Of a stretch of DNA of 11,036 nucleotides, positions 5,918 to 11,036 are shown in pieces. The notes below the pieces were generated by a model, which was not told where the DNA came from, ran no database searches, and saw only the letters and a program-made list of their open reading frames with translations. Made by a program: the position numbers and the translations under genes. The DNA is from Tessaracoccus flavescens (GTDB taxonomy: Bacteria > Actinomycetota > Actinomycetes > Propionibacteriales > Propionibacteriaceae), in the NCBI GenBank assembly GCA_020741375.1, contig DYZF01000086.1, forward strand, positions 1-11,036, read 5' to 3'. Position 1 is the first letter of the stretch, and each line of letters opens with the position of its first letter.

Positions 5918-6588
5918 TGAATCAGCCGGCCGAGATCAACGCAGCACTGGAGCAGGCGTACCCGGACGCCCAGTGCGAGCTCGATTTCACCGATCCCTTC
6001 GAGTTGCTGGTGGCCACTGTACTGTCGGCGCAGTCCACGGATCGCCGCGTCAATGCCGTCACGCCGGCACTCTTCGGCCGCTACCCCACCCCGACCGCGA
6101 TGGCTGGCGCAGACCAAGCGGCGGTGGAGGAGATCATTCACCCGGTCGGGTTCTTCCGGAACAAGGCGGTGGCCTTGATCGCGCTGTCGCAGCGGATCGT
6201 CGATGAGTTCGACGGCGCCGTCCCGGGAACGCTCGAAGAACTCGTCACGCTGCCCGGCGTCGGCCGCAAGACGGCCAACGTGGTGCTGGGCAACGCGTTC
6301 GGCGTGCCAGGCGTCACCCCCGACACGCATCTCATTCGTCTCGCCAACCGATTCGGCTGGGTTTCCAGCACCAAACCCGACGCCGTCGAGCAAGCCGTCG
6401 GCGCCCTATTTCCGCCGGACGAGTGGGTGATGCTGTGCCACCGAGTCATCTGGCATGGCCGACGGTGCTGCCACGCGAAGCGCCCCGCGTGCGGAGCCTG
6501 CCCCATCGCCGACCTGTGCCCCAGCCGCGATCTGGGCGAACAGGATCCCACGGCGGCGGCTGCGCTGATCCGCGAGCCCCGCGCCTGA
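5917..6588 (+). CDS. nth: Endonuclease III, base-excision repair DNA glycosylase/AP lyase
   Basis: Bifunctional glycosylase that removes oxidised pyrimidines and cleaves the resulting abasic site. All hallmarks are visible in the 223-residue product: the helix-hairpin-helix LPGVGRKTANVVLGNAFG (112-129) with catalytic lysine K118, the catalytic aspartate D136 in VTPDTHLIRLANRFGW, and the [4Fe-4S] loop C-x6-C-x2-C-x5-C (C185, C192, C195, C201). The N-terminal six-helix barrel begins near PFELLVATVLSAQSTD, where Q39 fits the conserved damage-recognition glutamine region. The start ATG at 5917 overlaps the RidA stop by one base (TGATG) and has GAGG four bases upstream; the GTG directly before it sits too close to that site. 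Length is normal for the family. Its neighbours suggest co-expression with other damage-control enzymes. Confidence 0.96.
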   Translation: MNQPAEINAALEQAYPDAQCELDFTDPFELLVATVLSAQSTDRRVNAVTPALFGRYPTPTAMAGADQAAVEEIIHPVGFFRNKAVALIALSQRIVDEFDGAVPGTLEELVTLPGVGRKTANVVLGNAFGVPGVTPDTHLIRLANRFGWVSSTKPDAVEQAVGALFPPDEWVMLCHRVIWHGRRCCHAKRPACGACPIADLCPSRDLGEQDPTAAAALIREPRA

Positions 6589-6606
6589 CGGGTACGCTCG
6601 ACGGCG

Positions 6607-7182
6607 ATGAGGATCAAGGCACTCGCCGCGGCAACTGCGGCACTCACGCTCGTGGCGTGCTCGTCGCCCACGGCGGCCACCTCGACGGACGAGATGGTGG
6701 CGCTGCGGGTGCAACACGGCCTGCCCGAATGCCCCCGAACCGATCCCGGAGCCACGGCCATCCCCGACGGTCTCCCCGCCACCGAACTCCCCTGTCTGGG
6801 CGCTGACCAGCTCGTGAACCTTGCCGGCTTGGAGCGCAAGCCCACCATCATCAACTTCTGGGCGCAGTGGTGCGTGCCGTGCCGCGAAGAGGCCCCCTTC
6901 TTGCGCGAGGGGCTGGCCGAGTTCAAGGGCGTGAACTTCCTCGGCATCAACTACGACGACCCCAAGCCGACGTGGGCCGTCGAGTTCGCCGGGGTGGTCG
7001 GCTGGACCTATCCGCACGCCGTCGACACCCAGAAGACCCTGCGCACCAGCATGAGCGTCCCCGGGCTGCCGGCCACGTACTTCGTCGCTGCCGACGGCAC
7101 CATCGCTGGCGTCCATGCCGGCCAACTCGAATCCACTGACCAACTGCGCGAGCTCGCCCAGCGCTACTTGGGGGTCTCATGA
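6607..7182 (+). CDS. TlpA/ResA-like thioredoxin-fold lipoprotein
   Basis: Predicted membrane-anchored extracytoplasmic thiol-disulfide oxidoreductase, 191 residues. It starts with a lipoprotein signal (MRIK, a hydrophobic core, then the lipobox LVAC with lipidated C18). The thioredoxin domain has FWAQWCVPCREEAPFL with the redox pair C89/C92 (WCVPC, 88-92), and the cis-proline loop VPGLPATYFV (151-160). Two further cysteines, C42 (PECPR) and C63 (LPCLG), precede the domain; actinobacterial relatives often carry a similar PCLG element, and the pair may form a structural disulfide. The ATG at 6607 has no clear Shine-Dalgarno, but TACGCT at 6593-6598 lies about the right distance for a leaderless start, so it may have its own promoter inside the operon. 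It overlaps the NUDIX gene by four bases. The reduction partner is unknown. Confidence 0.9.
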   Translation: MRIKALAAATAALTLVACSSPTAATSTDEMVALRVQHGLPECPRTDPGATAIPDGLPATELPCLGADQLVNLAGLERKPTIINFWAQWCVPCREEAPFLREGLAEFKGVNFLGINYDDPKPTWAVEFAGVVGWTYPHAVDTQKTLRTSMSVPGLPATYFVAADGTIAGVHAGQLESTDQLRELAQRYLGVS

Positions 7183-7814
7183 GTGTTCATCCGACGTTCG
7201 ACGCGCTGCTCCGATCCCTCGAGGAGGGGCCGACGGTGCGCAGCATCGGCATCGACCGCACCCCGCGCGGGCAGCGCTCGGCAGCCGTCCTCATGCTGTT
7301 CACCGACGAGGCCGACCCGTCCCTGACGTTCCTCACCCGGGCGGAAACGATGCGGCGGCACGCGGGCCAGATCGCGCTGCCGGGTGGCGCCGTCGACGAC
7401 ACAGACGTGGATCGACGCCACACGGCGCTCAGGGAAGCCAACGAGGAAGTGGGGCTGGAGGCCGAGCACGTCACGGTGCACGGCGAGTTACCGGCCCTGT
7501 GGGTGCCGGCCTCCAACTACGACGTGACGACGGTGGTCGCGACGTGGCCGGGCGGCCATCCGCTTCGGGCCCTGGACCCGCGCGAGGTGGATGCGGTGCA
7601 CAGCTACCGCGTCTCCGAACTGGCCTCACCGACGACGCGCGTGGTGGGCCGCCACCCCAGCGGATTCCGCGGCCCAGCCTTCGTGTTCGGCGACCAGTTC
7701 ATCTGGGGGCTGACCGCCCACCTCGTCTCGTGGGCACTGGATCTGGCGGAATGGACCGTGCCGTGGGACAAGAGCCGCGTGCTCGACATCCCAGAGCGGT
7801 ACATGCGGGACTGA
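7179..7814 (+). CDS. NUDIX hydrolase, CoA pyrophosphatase (NudL/PCD1-like)
   Basis: Mg2+-dependent hydrolase of the CoA/acyl-CoA diphosphatase branch of the NUDIX superfamily, 211 residues. The CoA-specific lead-in FLTRAETMRRHAGQIALPGG (51-70) runs directly into the Nudix box GGAVDDTDVDRRHTALREANEEVGL (69-93). The metal-binding REANEEVG core (85-92) is intact and the box is one residue longer than canonical, as is usual in this branch. LPALWVPASNYDVTTVVA (104-121) also fits the subfamily. The ATG at 7179 overlaps the TlpA stop (ATGA) with GGGGG seven to eight bases upstream, indicating translational coupling. The gene ends 17 bases before a strong terminator hairpin. Substrate (oxidised or surplus CoA) is inferred from the signature. 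Confidence 0.92.
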   Translation: MSVHPTFDALLRSLEEGPTVRSIGIDRTPRGQRSAAVLMLFTDEADPSLTFLTRAETMRRHAGQIALPGGAVDDTDVDRRHTALREANEEVGLEAEHVTVHGELPALWVPASNYDVTTVVATWPGGHPLRALDPREVDAVHSYRVSELASPTTRVVGRHPSGFRGPAFVFGDQFIWGLTAHLVSWALDLAEWTVPWDKSRVLDIPERYMRD

Positions 7815-7831
7815 TCTCCCGGGGAAACGAA

Positions 7832-7861
7832 GCGACGCACGCTGAGTGGCGTGCGTCGCTC
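7832..7861. terminator. Bidirectional hairpin terminator between convergent NUDIX and whiB genes
   Basis: A perfect 12-bp stem: AGCGACGCACGC (7832-7843), loop TGAGTG, GCGTGCGTCGCT (7850-7861). It fills most of the 58-base gap between the convergent stops. In the minus direction the stem is followed by a modest T-rich stretch (TTCGTTT), so termination of whiB may be the more efficient. The position suits both transcripts. Confidence 0.88.
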
Positions 7862-7872
7862 TACTGTTCAGT

Positions 7873-8175
7873 TCAACGAGGCAGGATCGTGATCCGCGCG
7901 TCCGGGCTGTCGCCGTGGCTGATCAAGACCTCGTGCCACGATTCAATATCCGGGCGAGACCGCAGCAGCGCACGGCGCTCACGCTCCGTCATGCCGCCCC
8001 AGACCCCCCATTCGATGCGGTTGTCCAATGCCTCGGCCAAACACTCCGAGCGCACCGGGCACCCGACACAGACCGAGCGCGCACGCTTCTGGTCCTTTCC
8101 CTCCGGAAACAGTGCATCGGCCATATCACGGCACTTAGCGTGGATGGTCCATTCACTAACCTCGGCGAGCGACAT
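7873..8175 (-). CDS. WhiB-family iron-sulfur transcriptional regulator (WhiB4/WblA-like)
   Basis: A 100-residue Wbl protein, an actinobacteria-specific [4Fe-4S] regulator that typically senses O2, NO or redox state, usually by binding the primary sigma factor. The four cluster cysteines are C15, C36, C39 and C45 (C-x20-C-x2-C-x5-C), followed by the beta-turn motif GVWGG (57-61) and a basic TERERRALLRSR segment (63-74). The tail after residue 80 (EVLISHGDSPDARITILPR) is longer than in minimal Wbl proteins. The ATG at 8173-8175 has AAGGGAGGG (complement of 8182-8190) six bases upstream. Its location divergent from a ponA2-like gene matches the whiB4 position in mycobacteria; the WhiB4/WblA subtype is inferred from that and left unnamed. 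It is probably controlled from the palindrome-rich intergenic region. Confidence 0.94.
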   Translation of the reverse strand: MSLAEVSEWTIHAKCRDMADALFPEGKDQKRARSVCVGCPVRSECLAEALDNRIEWGVWGGMTERERRALLRSRPDIESWHEVLISHGDSPDARITILPR

Positions 8176-8216
8176 GTGCTGCCCTCCCTTGCGCAGTCAT
8201 TTGTCAGGTTGCCTAG

Positions 8217-8244
8217 ACGCTAGCGCATAAGCAGTCAGTTGCAA
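8217..8244 (-). promoter_or_regulatory. Candidate whiB promoter (TTGCAA - 16 bp - TAGCGT)
   Basis: On the minus strand TTGCAA (8239-8244) and TAGCGT (complement of 8217-8222) are separated by 16 bases. They predict a start near 8210 and a leader of about 35 bases holding the Shine-Dalgarno. The -35 lies within a GTTGCAAC palindrome, so a protein bound there would compete with polymerase. Confidence 0.42.
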
Positions 8245-8268
8245 CAGGGGGTACCCCTTACCTGACTG
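8232..8268. repeat. Inverted repeat CAGTCAG/CTGACTG enclosing two palindromes
   Basis: Perfect 7-bp arms at 8232-8238 and 8262-8268 flank the palindromes GTTGCAAC (8238-8245) and GGGGTACCCC (8248-8257). GCAGTCA also occurs as a direct repeat at 8193-8199 and 8231-8237. The nested symmetry between divergent genes suggests operator sites; the binding protein is unknown. Confidence 0.5.
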
Positions 8269-8286
8269 GTACTTATGTGTTCGGAC

Positions 8287-8306
8287 AAGGGGATATTGGA
8301 CCCCTT
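8287..8306. repeat. Inverted repeat AAGGGG-N8-CCCCTT upstream of ponA2-like gene
   Basis: Six-bp perfect arms (8287-8292 and 8301-8306) with an 8-base spacer, ending five bases before the TAAACT -10 box. The right arm shares CCCCTTA with 8254-8260, so CCCCTTAnC occurs twice, 47 bases apart. It occupies the -35 position of the predicted ponA2 promoter, where no recognisable -35 hexamer is seen, suggesting activator or repressor dependence. Confidence 0.48.
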
Positions 8307-8310
8307 AACG

Positions 8311-8316
8311 TAAACT
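8311..8316 (+). promoter_or_regulatory. Candidate -10 box (TAAACT), probable leaderless ponA2 start
   Basis: TAAACT fits TAnnnT and ends seven bases before the ATG at 8324, placing the transcription start at or next to the A of the start codon. There is no purine-rich ribosome site upstream, which supports a leaderless message. Confidence 0.5.
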
Positions 8317-8323
8317 CGGCCGC

Positions 8324-10777
8324 ATGAAGTCTGCCTCCTTGAGCCAGAGGGCCTACGCATTCCTGATGTTCCTCGCTGTCAGCGTGCTGTCCGGCCTACT
8401 CCTATCCGGGTTGGCGGTGCCCTTCGTGGCCCTCGCCGGAGGCGGCGTCAACGTCGCCTCCGAATCGCTGAAGCACATCCCGGCAGACCTCGAAACGCCG
8501 ATCCCTTCGCAGCGTTCTCGCATTCTGATGGCCAACGGCGAAGTGTTGGCCACGTTCTTCGACGAGAACCGCATCTACGTGCCGCTCGACGCCATCTCGC
8601 CCTACATGCAGGACGCGCAGGTGGCCATCGAGGATCACCGCTTCTTCGAGCACGGCGCCATCGACTTCCAGGGCTTCGGCCGCGCCTTCCTCGCGACGCT
8701 GGCCGGCAACACTCAGGGCGCTTCGACGCTGACGCAGCAGTACGTGAAGCTCGTCCGGGTGGAATCGGCCGCCGCCAAGGGCGACGACGAAGGCGTCAAG
8801 AAGGCCACCGAGGTGACCATCGAACGCAAGATCATCGAGGCTCGCTACGCCATGGCGCTGGAGGAGCGCCTCGAGAAGTGGGAGATCCTCGAGCGTTACC
8901 TCAACATCGCCTACTACGGAGACGGCGCGTACGGCGTCGAGGCTGCGGCGCAGCACTATTTCGGCACGACGGCCAAGAACCTCACGCTCGCCCAGTCGGC
9001 CATGCTGGCGGGGCTGGTGCAGAACCCCGTTCAGCTGAACCCGGTCCGGTACCCGAATCAGGCCATTGAGCGCCGCAACCTGGTGCTCAACCGCATGGCC
9101 GATCCGGAGATCCGCATGATCACGCCGGAACAGGCCGCCGAGGCCAAGCAGGAAGCCTTCGATCCGTCTAAGGTTCGCCGCACGCCGAACGGCTGCGTCG
9201 CCTCCCCGTACCCGTTCCTGTGCGACTACGTGCAGAAGACTCTGCTGTCGGATCAGATGTCGTCGCTGGGCAAGACGCGTGAGGAGCGCGAGAACCTGCT
9301 CAAGCGCGGCGGCCTGACGATCCACACCCTCATCGACCCGGCTGCTCAGGCCGCGGCCGAGGCCGCGGTGGCCGAGCAGATCGCCCCCACCGATCCCGTG
9401 TGGGGATCGACGGTGCTGATCCAGCCGTCGACTGGCCTGATCGTCGCCATGGCGCAGTCGCGGCCAGACATGGGCGACGGCCCCGGCGAGACCTACTACA
9501 ACATCAATGCCAGCACGCAGATGGGCGGCCTCGAGGGATTCCAGGCCGGATCAACATTCAAGCCCTTCACTCTGGCGGCTGCACTGGACATGGGCATGAC
9601 TCCGGACCGGGAGTACAACGCGCCCGGCAAGATTGACACGAAGGGCTGGACGTTCCGCGACTGCCAGGGCAGCTTCACGTTCAACCAGGACTATTCGCCC
9701 CAGAACCAGGGTCAGGGCGGATTCGGCAAGATCGACATGGTCGAGGCCACCGAGAAGTCGGTCAACACCTACTTCATGCAGCTGATCCGTGACGCCGGCA
9801 TCTGTGCGTCGATCGATATGGCCTCCAAGGCCGGCGTGAAGCTGGCGAGCGGTCAGGAACTGCGTTCCATGCAGCGCTTCCCCTCGTTCGTGCTCGGCGT
9901 CGCGGACGTGACCCCGCTGTCCATGGCCGAGGCCTACGCCACGTTCGCCAACCGCGGCATCCACTGCAACCCGATCATCCTGAAGTCGGTCATCACCCGC
10001 GACGGCGCCGAGTTGGGCGTCCCGTCGGCCAACTGCGAGCAGGTGATTCGCCCGGAGGTGGCTGACGGTGTCAGCTATCTGTTGCAGAAGGTCATCGAGG
10101 ACGGCACGGGCCGCCCGGCCCGCATCAGCGGCGGCTACGACCAGGCCGGCAAGACGGGTACGACGAACAACTACCAGTCCGTCTGGTTCGCCGGCTACAC
10201 CCCGGAGATGGCGGGCATCAGCATGATCGCCATCGACAAGACCGCCGCGTACTACGAAGAGAACCCGAACCGGAAGACGCTCCGTCGCGTGACGCTGCCC
10301 AGCGGCACGTATCTCGCGGGCACCGGCGGTGGCGACGCGGGCAAGATGTGGAAGGGCGCCATGACCTCCGCCCTGAAGGACAAGCCCAAGACCAAGTTCA
10401 CCGAGCCGTCCAAGACGATCCTCGAGGGTGTGAAGGTTCCGCTGCCGTCGCTCAAGGGCATGAACTACGAAGAGGCGAAGCGCACGCTCGAAGCCGCCGG
10501 CTTCCAGACCGAGCGTTGGAACGTCTACTCCGAGCGCCGTAAGGGCACTTTCTTGGGCGCGTCCCCCAGCGATCAGGCCGTGAAGTTCTCCACGATTCGC
10601 CTGCGCGTCTCGATGGGGCCGAAGCCCGAGCCGCCGAAGCCGACGCCCACCCCGACCTCGACACCGACGACGAAGGGGCCGGATCCGAAGCCCACCGAGA
10701 AGAAGTCGGCAGCGCCCAAGCCACCGGCCAGCAAGCCGACGCCGCCCGCCAATGGCGGCGGCGACGGAAACGGCTAA
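8324..10777 (+). CDS. Class A penicillin-binding protein (bifunctional GT51/transpeptidase) with PASTA domain, PonA2-like
   Basis: Cell-wall synthase polymerising lipid II and cross-linking peptidoglycan outside the membrane; 817 residues. A signal anchor (about 12-38) precedes the GT51 domain: AIEDHRFFEHGAID with catalytic E103, GASTLTQQYVKL (132-143), RKIIEARYAMALE (168-180) and KWEILERYLNIAYYGDGAYG (185-204). The transpeptidase domain has SxxK at S410-TFK413, SVN (479-481) and KTGT (610-613), all intact. A single PASTA-like domain follows (about 700-765, VPLPSLKGMNYEEAKRTLEAAGF), then a Pro/Thr/Lys-rich tail (766-810) ending in glycines, probably wall-embedded. Six cysteines (291, 300, 447, 494, 548, 571) lie outside the membrane. 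The ATG at 8324 is likely leaderless. Its position between a whiB gene and a metallophosphoesterase matches mycobacterial ponA2, hence the subtype inference. Confidence 0.96.
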   Translation: MKSASLSQRAYAFLMFLAVSVLSGLLLSGLAVPFVALAGGGVNVASESLKHIPADLETPIPSQRSRILMANGEVLATFFDENRIYVPLDAISPYMQDAQVAIEDHRFFEHGAIDFQGFGRAFLATLAGNTQGASTLTQQYVKLVRVESAAAKGDDEGVKKATEVTIERKIIEARYAMALEERLEKWEILERYLNIAYYGDGAYGVEAAAQHYFGTTAKNLTLAQSAMLAGLVQNPVQLNPVRYPNQAIERRNLVLNRMADPEIRMITPEQAAEAKQEAFDPSKVRRTPNGCVASPYPFLCDYVQKTLLSDQMSSLGKTREERENLLKRGGLTIHTLIDPAAQAAAEAAVAEQIAPTDPVWGSTVLIQPSTGLIVAMAQSRPDMGDGPGETYYNINASTQMGGLEGFQAGSTFKPFTLAAALDMGMTPDREYNAPGKIDTKGWTFRDCQGSFTFNQDYSPQNQGQGGFGKIDMVEATEKSVNTYFMQLIRDAGICASIDMASKAGVKLASGQELRSMQRFPSFVLGVADVTPLSMAEAYATFANRGIHCNPIILKSVITRDGAELGVPSANCEQVIRPEVADGVSYLLQKVIEDGTGRPARISGGYDQAGKTGTTNNYQSVWFAGYTPEMAGISMIAIDKTAAYYEENPNRKTLRRVTLPSGTYLAGTGGGDAGKMWKGAMTSALKDKPKTKFTEPSKTILEGVKVPLPSLKGMNYEEAKRTLEAAGFQTERWNVYSERRKGTFLGASPSDQAVKFSTIRLRVSMGPKPEPPKPTPTPTSTPTTKGPDPKPTEKKSAAPKPPASKPTPPANGGGDGNG

Positions 10778-10781
10778 TCGG

Positions 10782-11036
10782 GTGACGGCGAAGGCGTTGG
10801 CGGCGGCCGGTGTGGTCGCCGCCACCGGTGCAGCCTGCTTCGGGTGGGGCCTGATTGAGGCGGGGCTGTATACGCTCCGGCGCGTCGAGGCTCCCGTGCT
10901 GCCGGCCGATGGCGCGCCGCTACGTGTCCTTCACATCAGTGACCTTCACCTGATCGCTGGGCAGGAACGGAAGCTGGCGTTTCTCCGCTCGCTCCCCAAC
11001 CTGCGCCCGGACTTGGTGGTCAACACCGGCGACAAC
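10782..11036 (+). CDS. Membrane-anchored metallophosphoesterase, N-terminal part (runs off window)
   Basis: The first 85 codons are present. A hydrophobic N-terminal segment (KALAAAGVVAATGAACFGWGLIEAG) anchors or exports the protein. It is followed by TLRRVEAPVLP and the calcineurin-like motif I LHISDLHL with metal ligands D54 and H56, and the beginning of motif II, NTGDN (81-85), at the window edge. This layout is that of the Rv3683/YkuE-like phosphoesterases commonly found after ponA2-type genes in actinobacteria. The GTG at 10782 lies four bases after the PBP stop. An in-frame ATG at 10752 would add ten residues and overlap the PBP gene by 26 bases. Neither has a convincing Shine-Dalgarno, so the start is uncertain. 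Probably co-transcribed with the PBP. Substrate unknown. Confidence 0.87.
   Translation, partial: MTAKALAAAGVVAATGAACFGWGLIEAGLYTLRRVEAPVLPADGAPLRVLHISDLHLIAGQERKLAFLRSLPNLRPDLVVNTGDN

Noticed and set aside
5530..6393. 287-codon minus-strand open frame across RidA and nth
   Set aside because: Antisense shadow crossing two intact genes on the other strand.
8402..9325. 307-codon minus-strand open frame opposite the GT51 domain
   Set aside because: Shadow frame; the opposite strand encodes complete GT51 motifs.
9551..10825. 424-codon minus-strand open frame opposite the PBP gene
   Set aside because: Low-complexity Arg/Gly/Leu-rich shadow of the transpeptidase-PASTA coding sequence.
1..11036. 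CRISPR array, tRNA/rRNA, transposon ends or long direct repeats
   Set aside because: Read through by eye; no regular repeat-spacer pattern, cloverleaf or transposase motif was found.

Overview
The window is a high-GC stretch of actinobacterial chromosome. The evidence is a WhiB-family Fe-S regulator, the ssd-tadA-tadB-tadC order, an actinobacterial Holin-X family protein, a PASTA-tailed class A penicillin-binding protein, strong GC bias at third codon positions, and TAnnnT-type -10 boxes with apparently leaderless starts. Propionibacteriales or a relative is a reasonable guess, but genus cannot be read from this sequence. I see no insertion sequence, tRNA, rRNA, CRISPR or phage structural gene. 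The content is ordinary core or near-core chromosome.

Left arm, minus strand (1-3820): a tightly coupled Tad/type IVc-pilus operon. It is transcribed from ssd (MinD/CpaE-like) through tadA (secretion ATPase), tadB and tadC (inner-membrane platform proteins). Neighbouring genes overlap by 8, 7 and 4 bases. After a 41-base gap comes a partial reading frame that leaves the window; it does not look like a pilin.

Centre, plus strand (3962-7814): a methyltransferase-like protein with a degenerate SAM motif is divergent from ssd. It is followed by a small two-helix Holin-X/DUF1469 membrane protein. Then comes a compact series: a DUF4177 small protein, a RidA-type deaminase, endonuclease III, a TlpA-like thioredoxin lipoprotein and a NUDIX CoA pyrophosphatase. 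Most junctions in this series overlap or nearly touch. The gene contents suggest a metabolic and oxidative damage-control set (inference).

Right arm (7815-11036): a perfect 12-bp hairpin terminator separates the NUDIX gene from a convergent whiB-family gene. whiB is divergent from a large bifunctional penicillin-binding protein (ponA2-like). The intergenic region between them is packed with inverted repeats. A partial membrane-anchored metallophosphoesterase begins just after the penicillin-binding protein gene and runs off the end.

From memory, the gene set resembles the Mycobacterium tuberculosis Rv3654c-Rv3683 neighbourhood (ssd/tad; nudix, tlpA and nth; RidA and DUF4177; whiB4, ponA2 and metallophosphoesterase), but with genes missing and rearranged. 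No radically new system is evident. The most unusual points are the symmetric whiB/ponA2 intergenic region, the Walker-A-deficient Ssd, the methyltransferase-like protein lacking its glycine loop, and the unidentified frame where a pilin would be expected.
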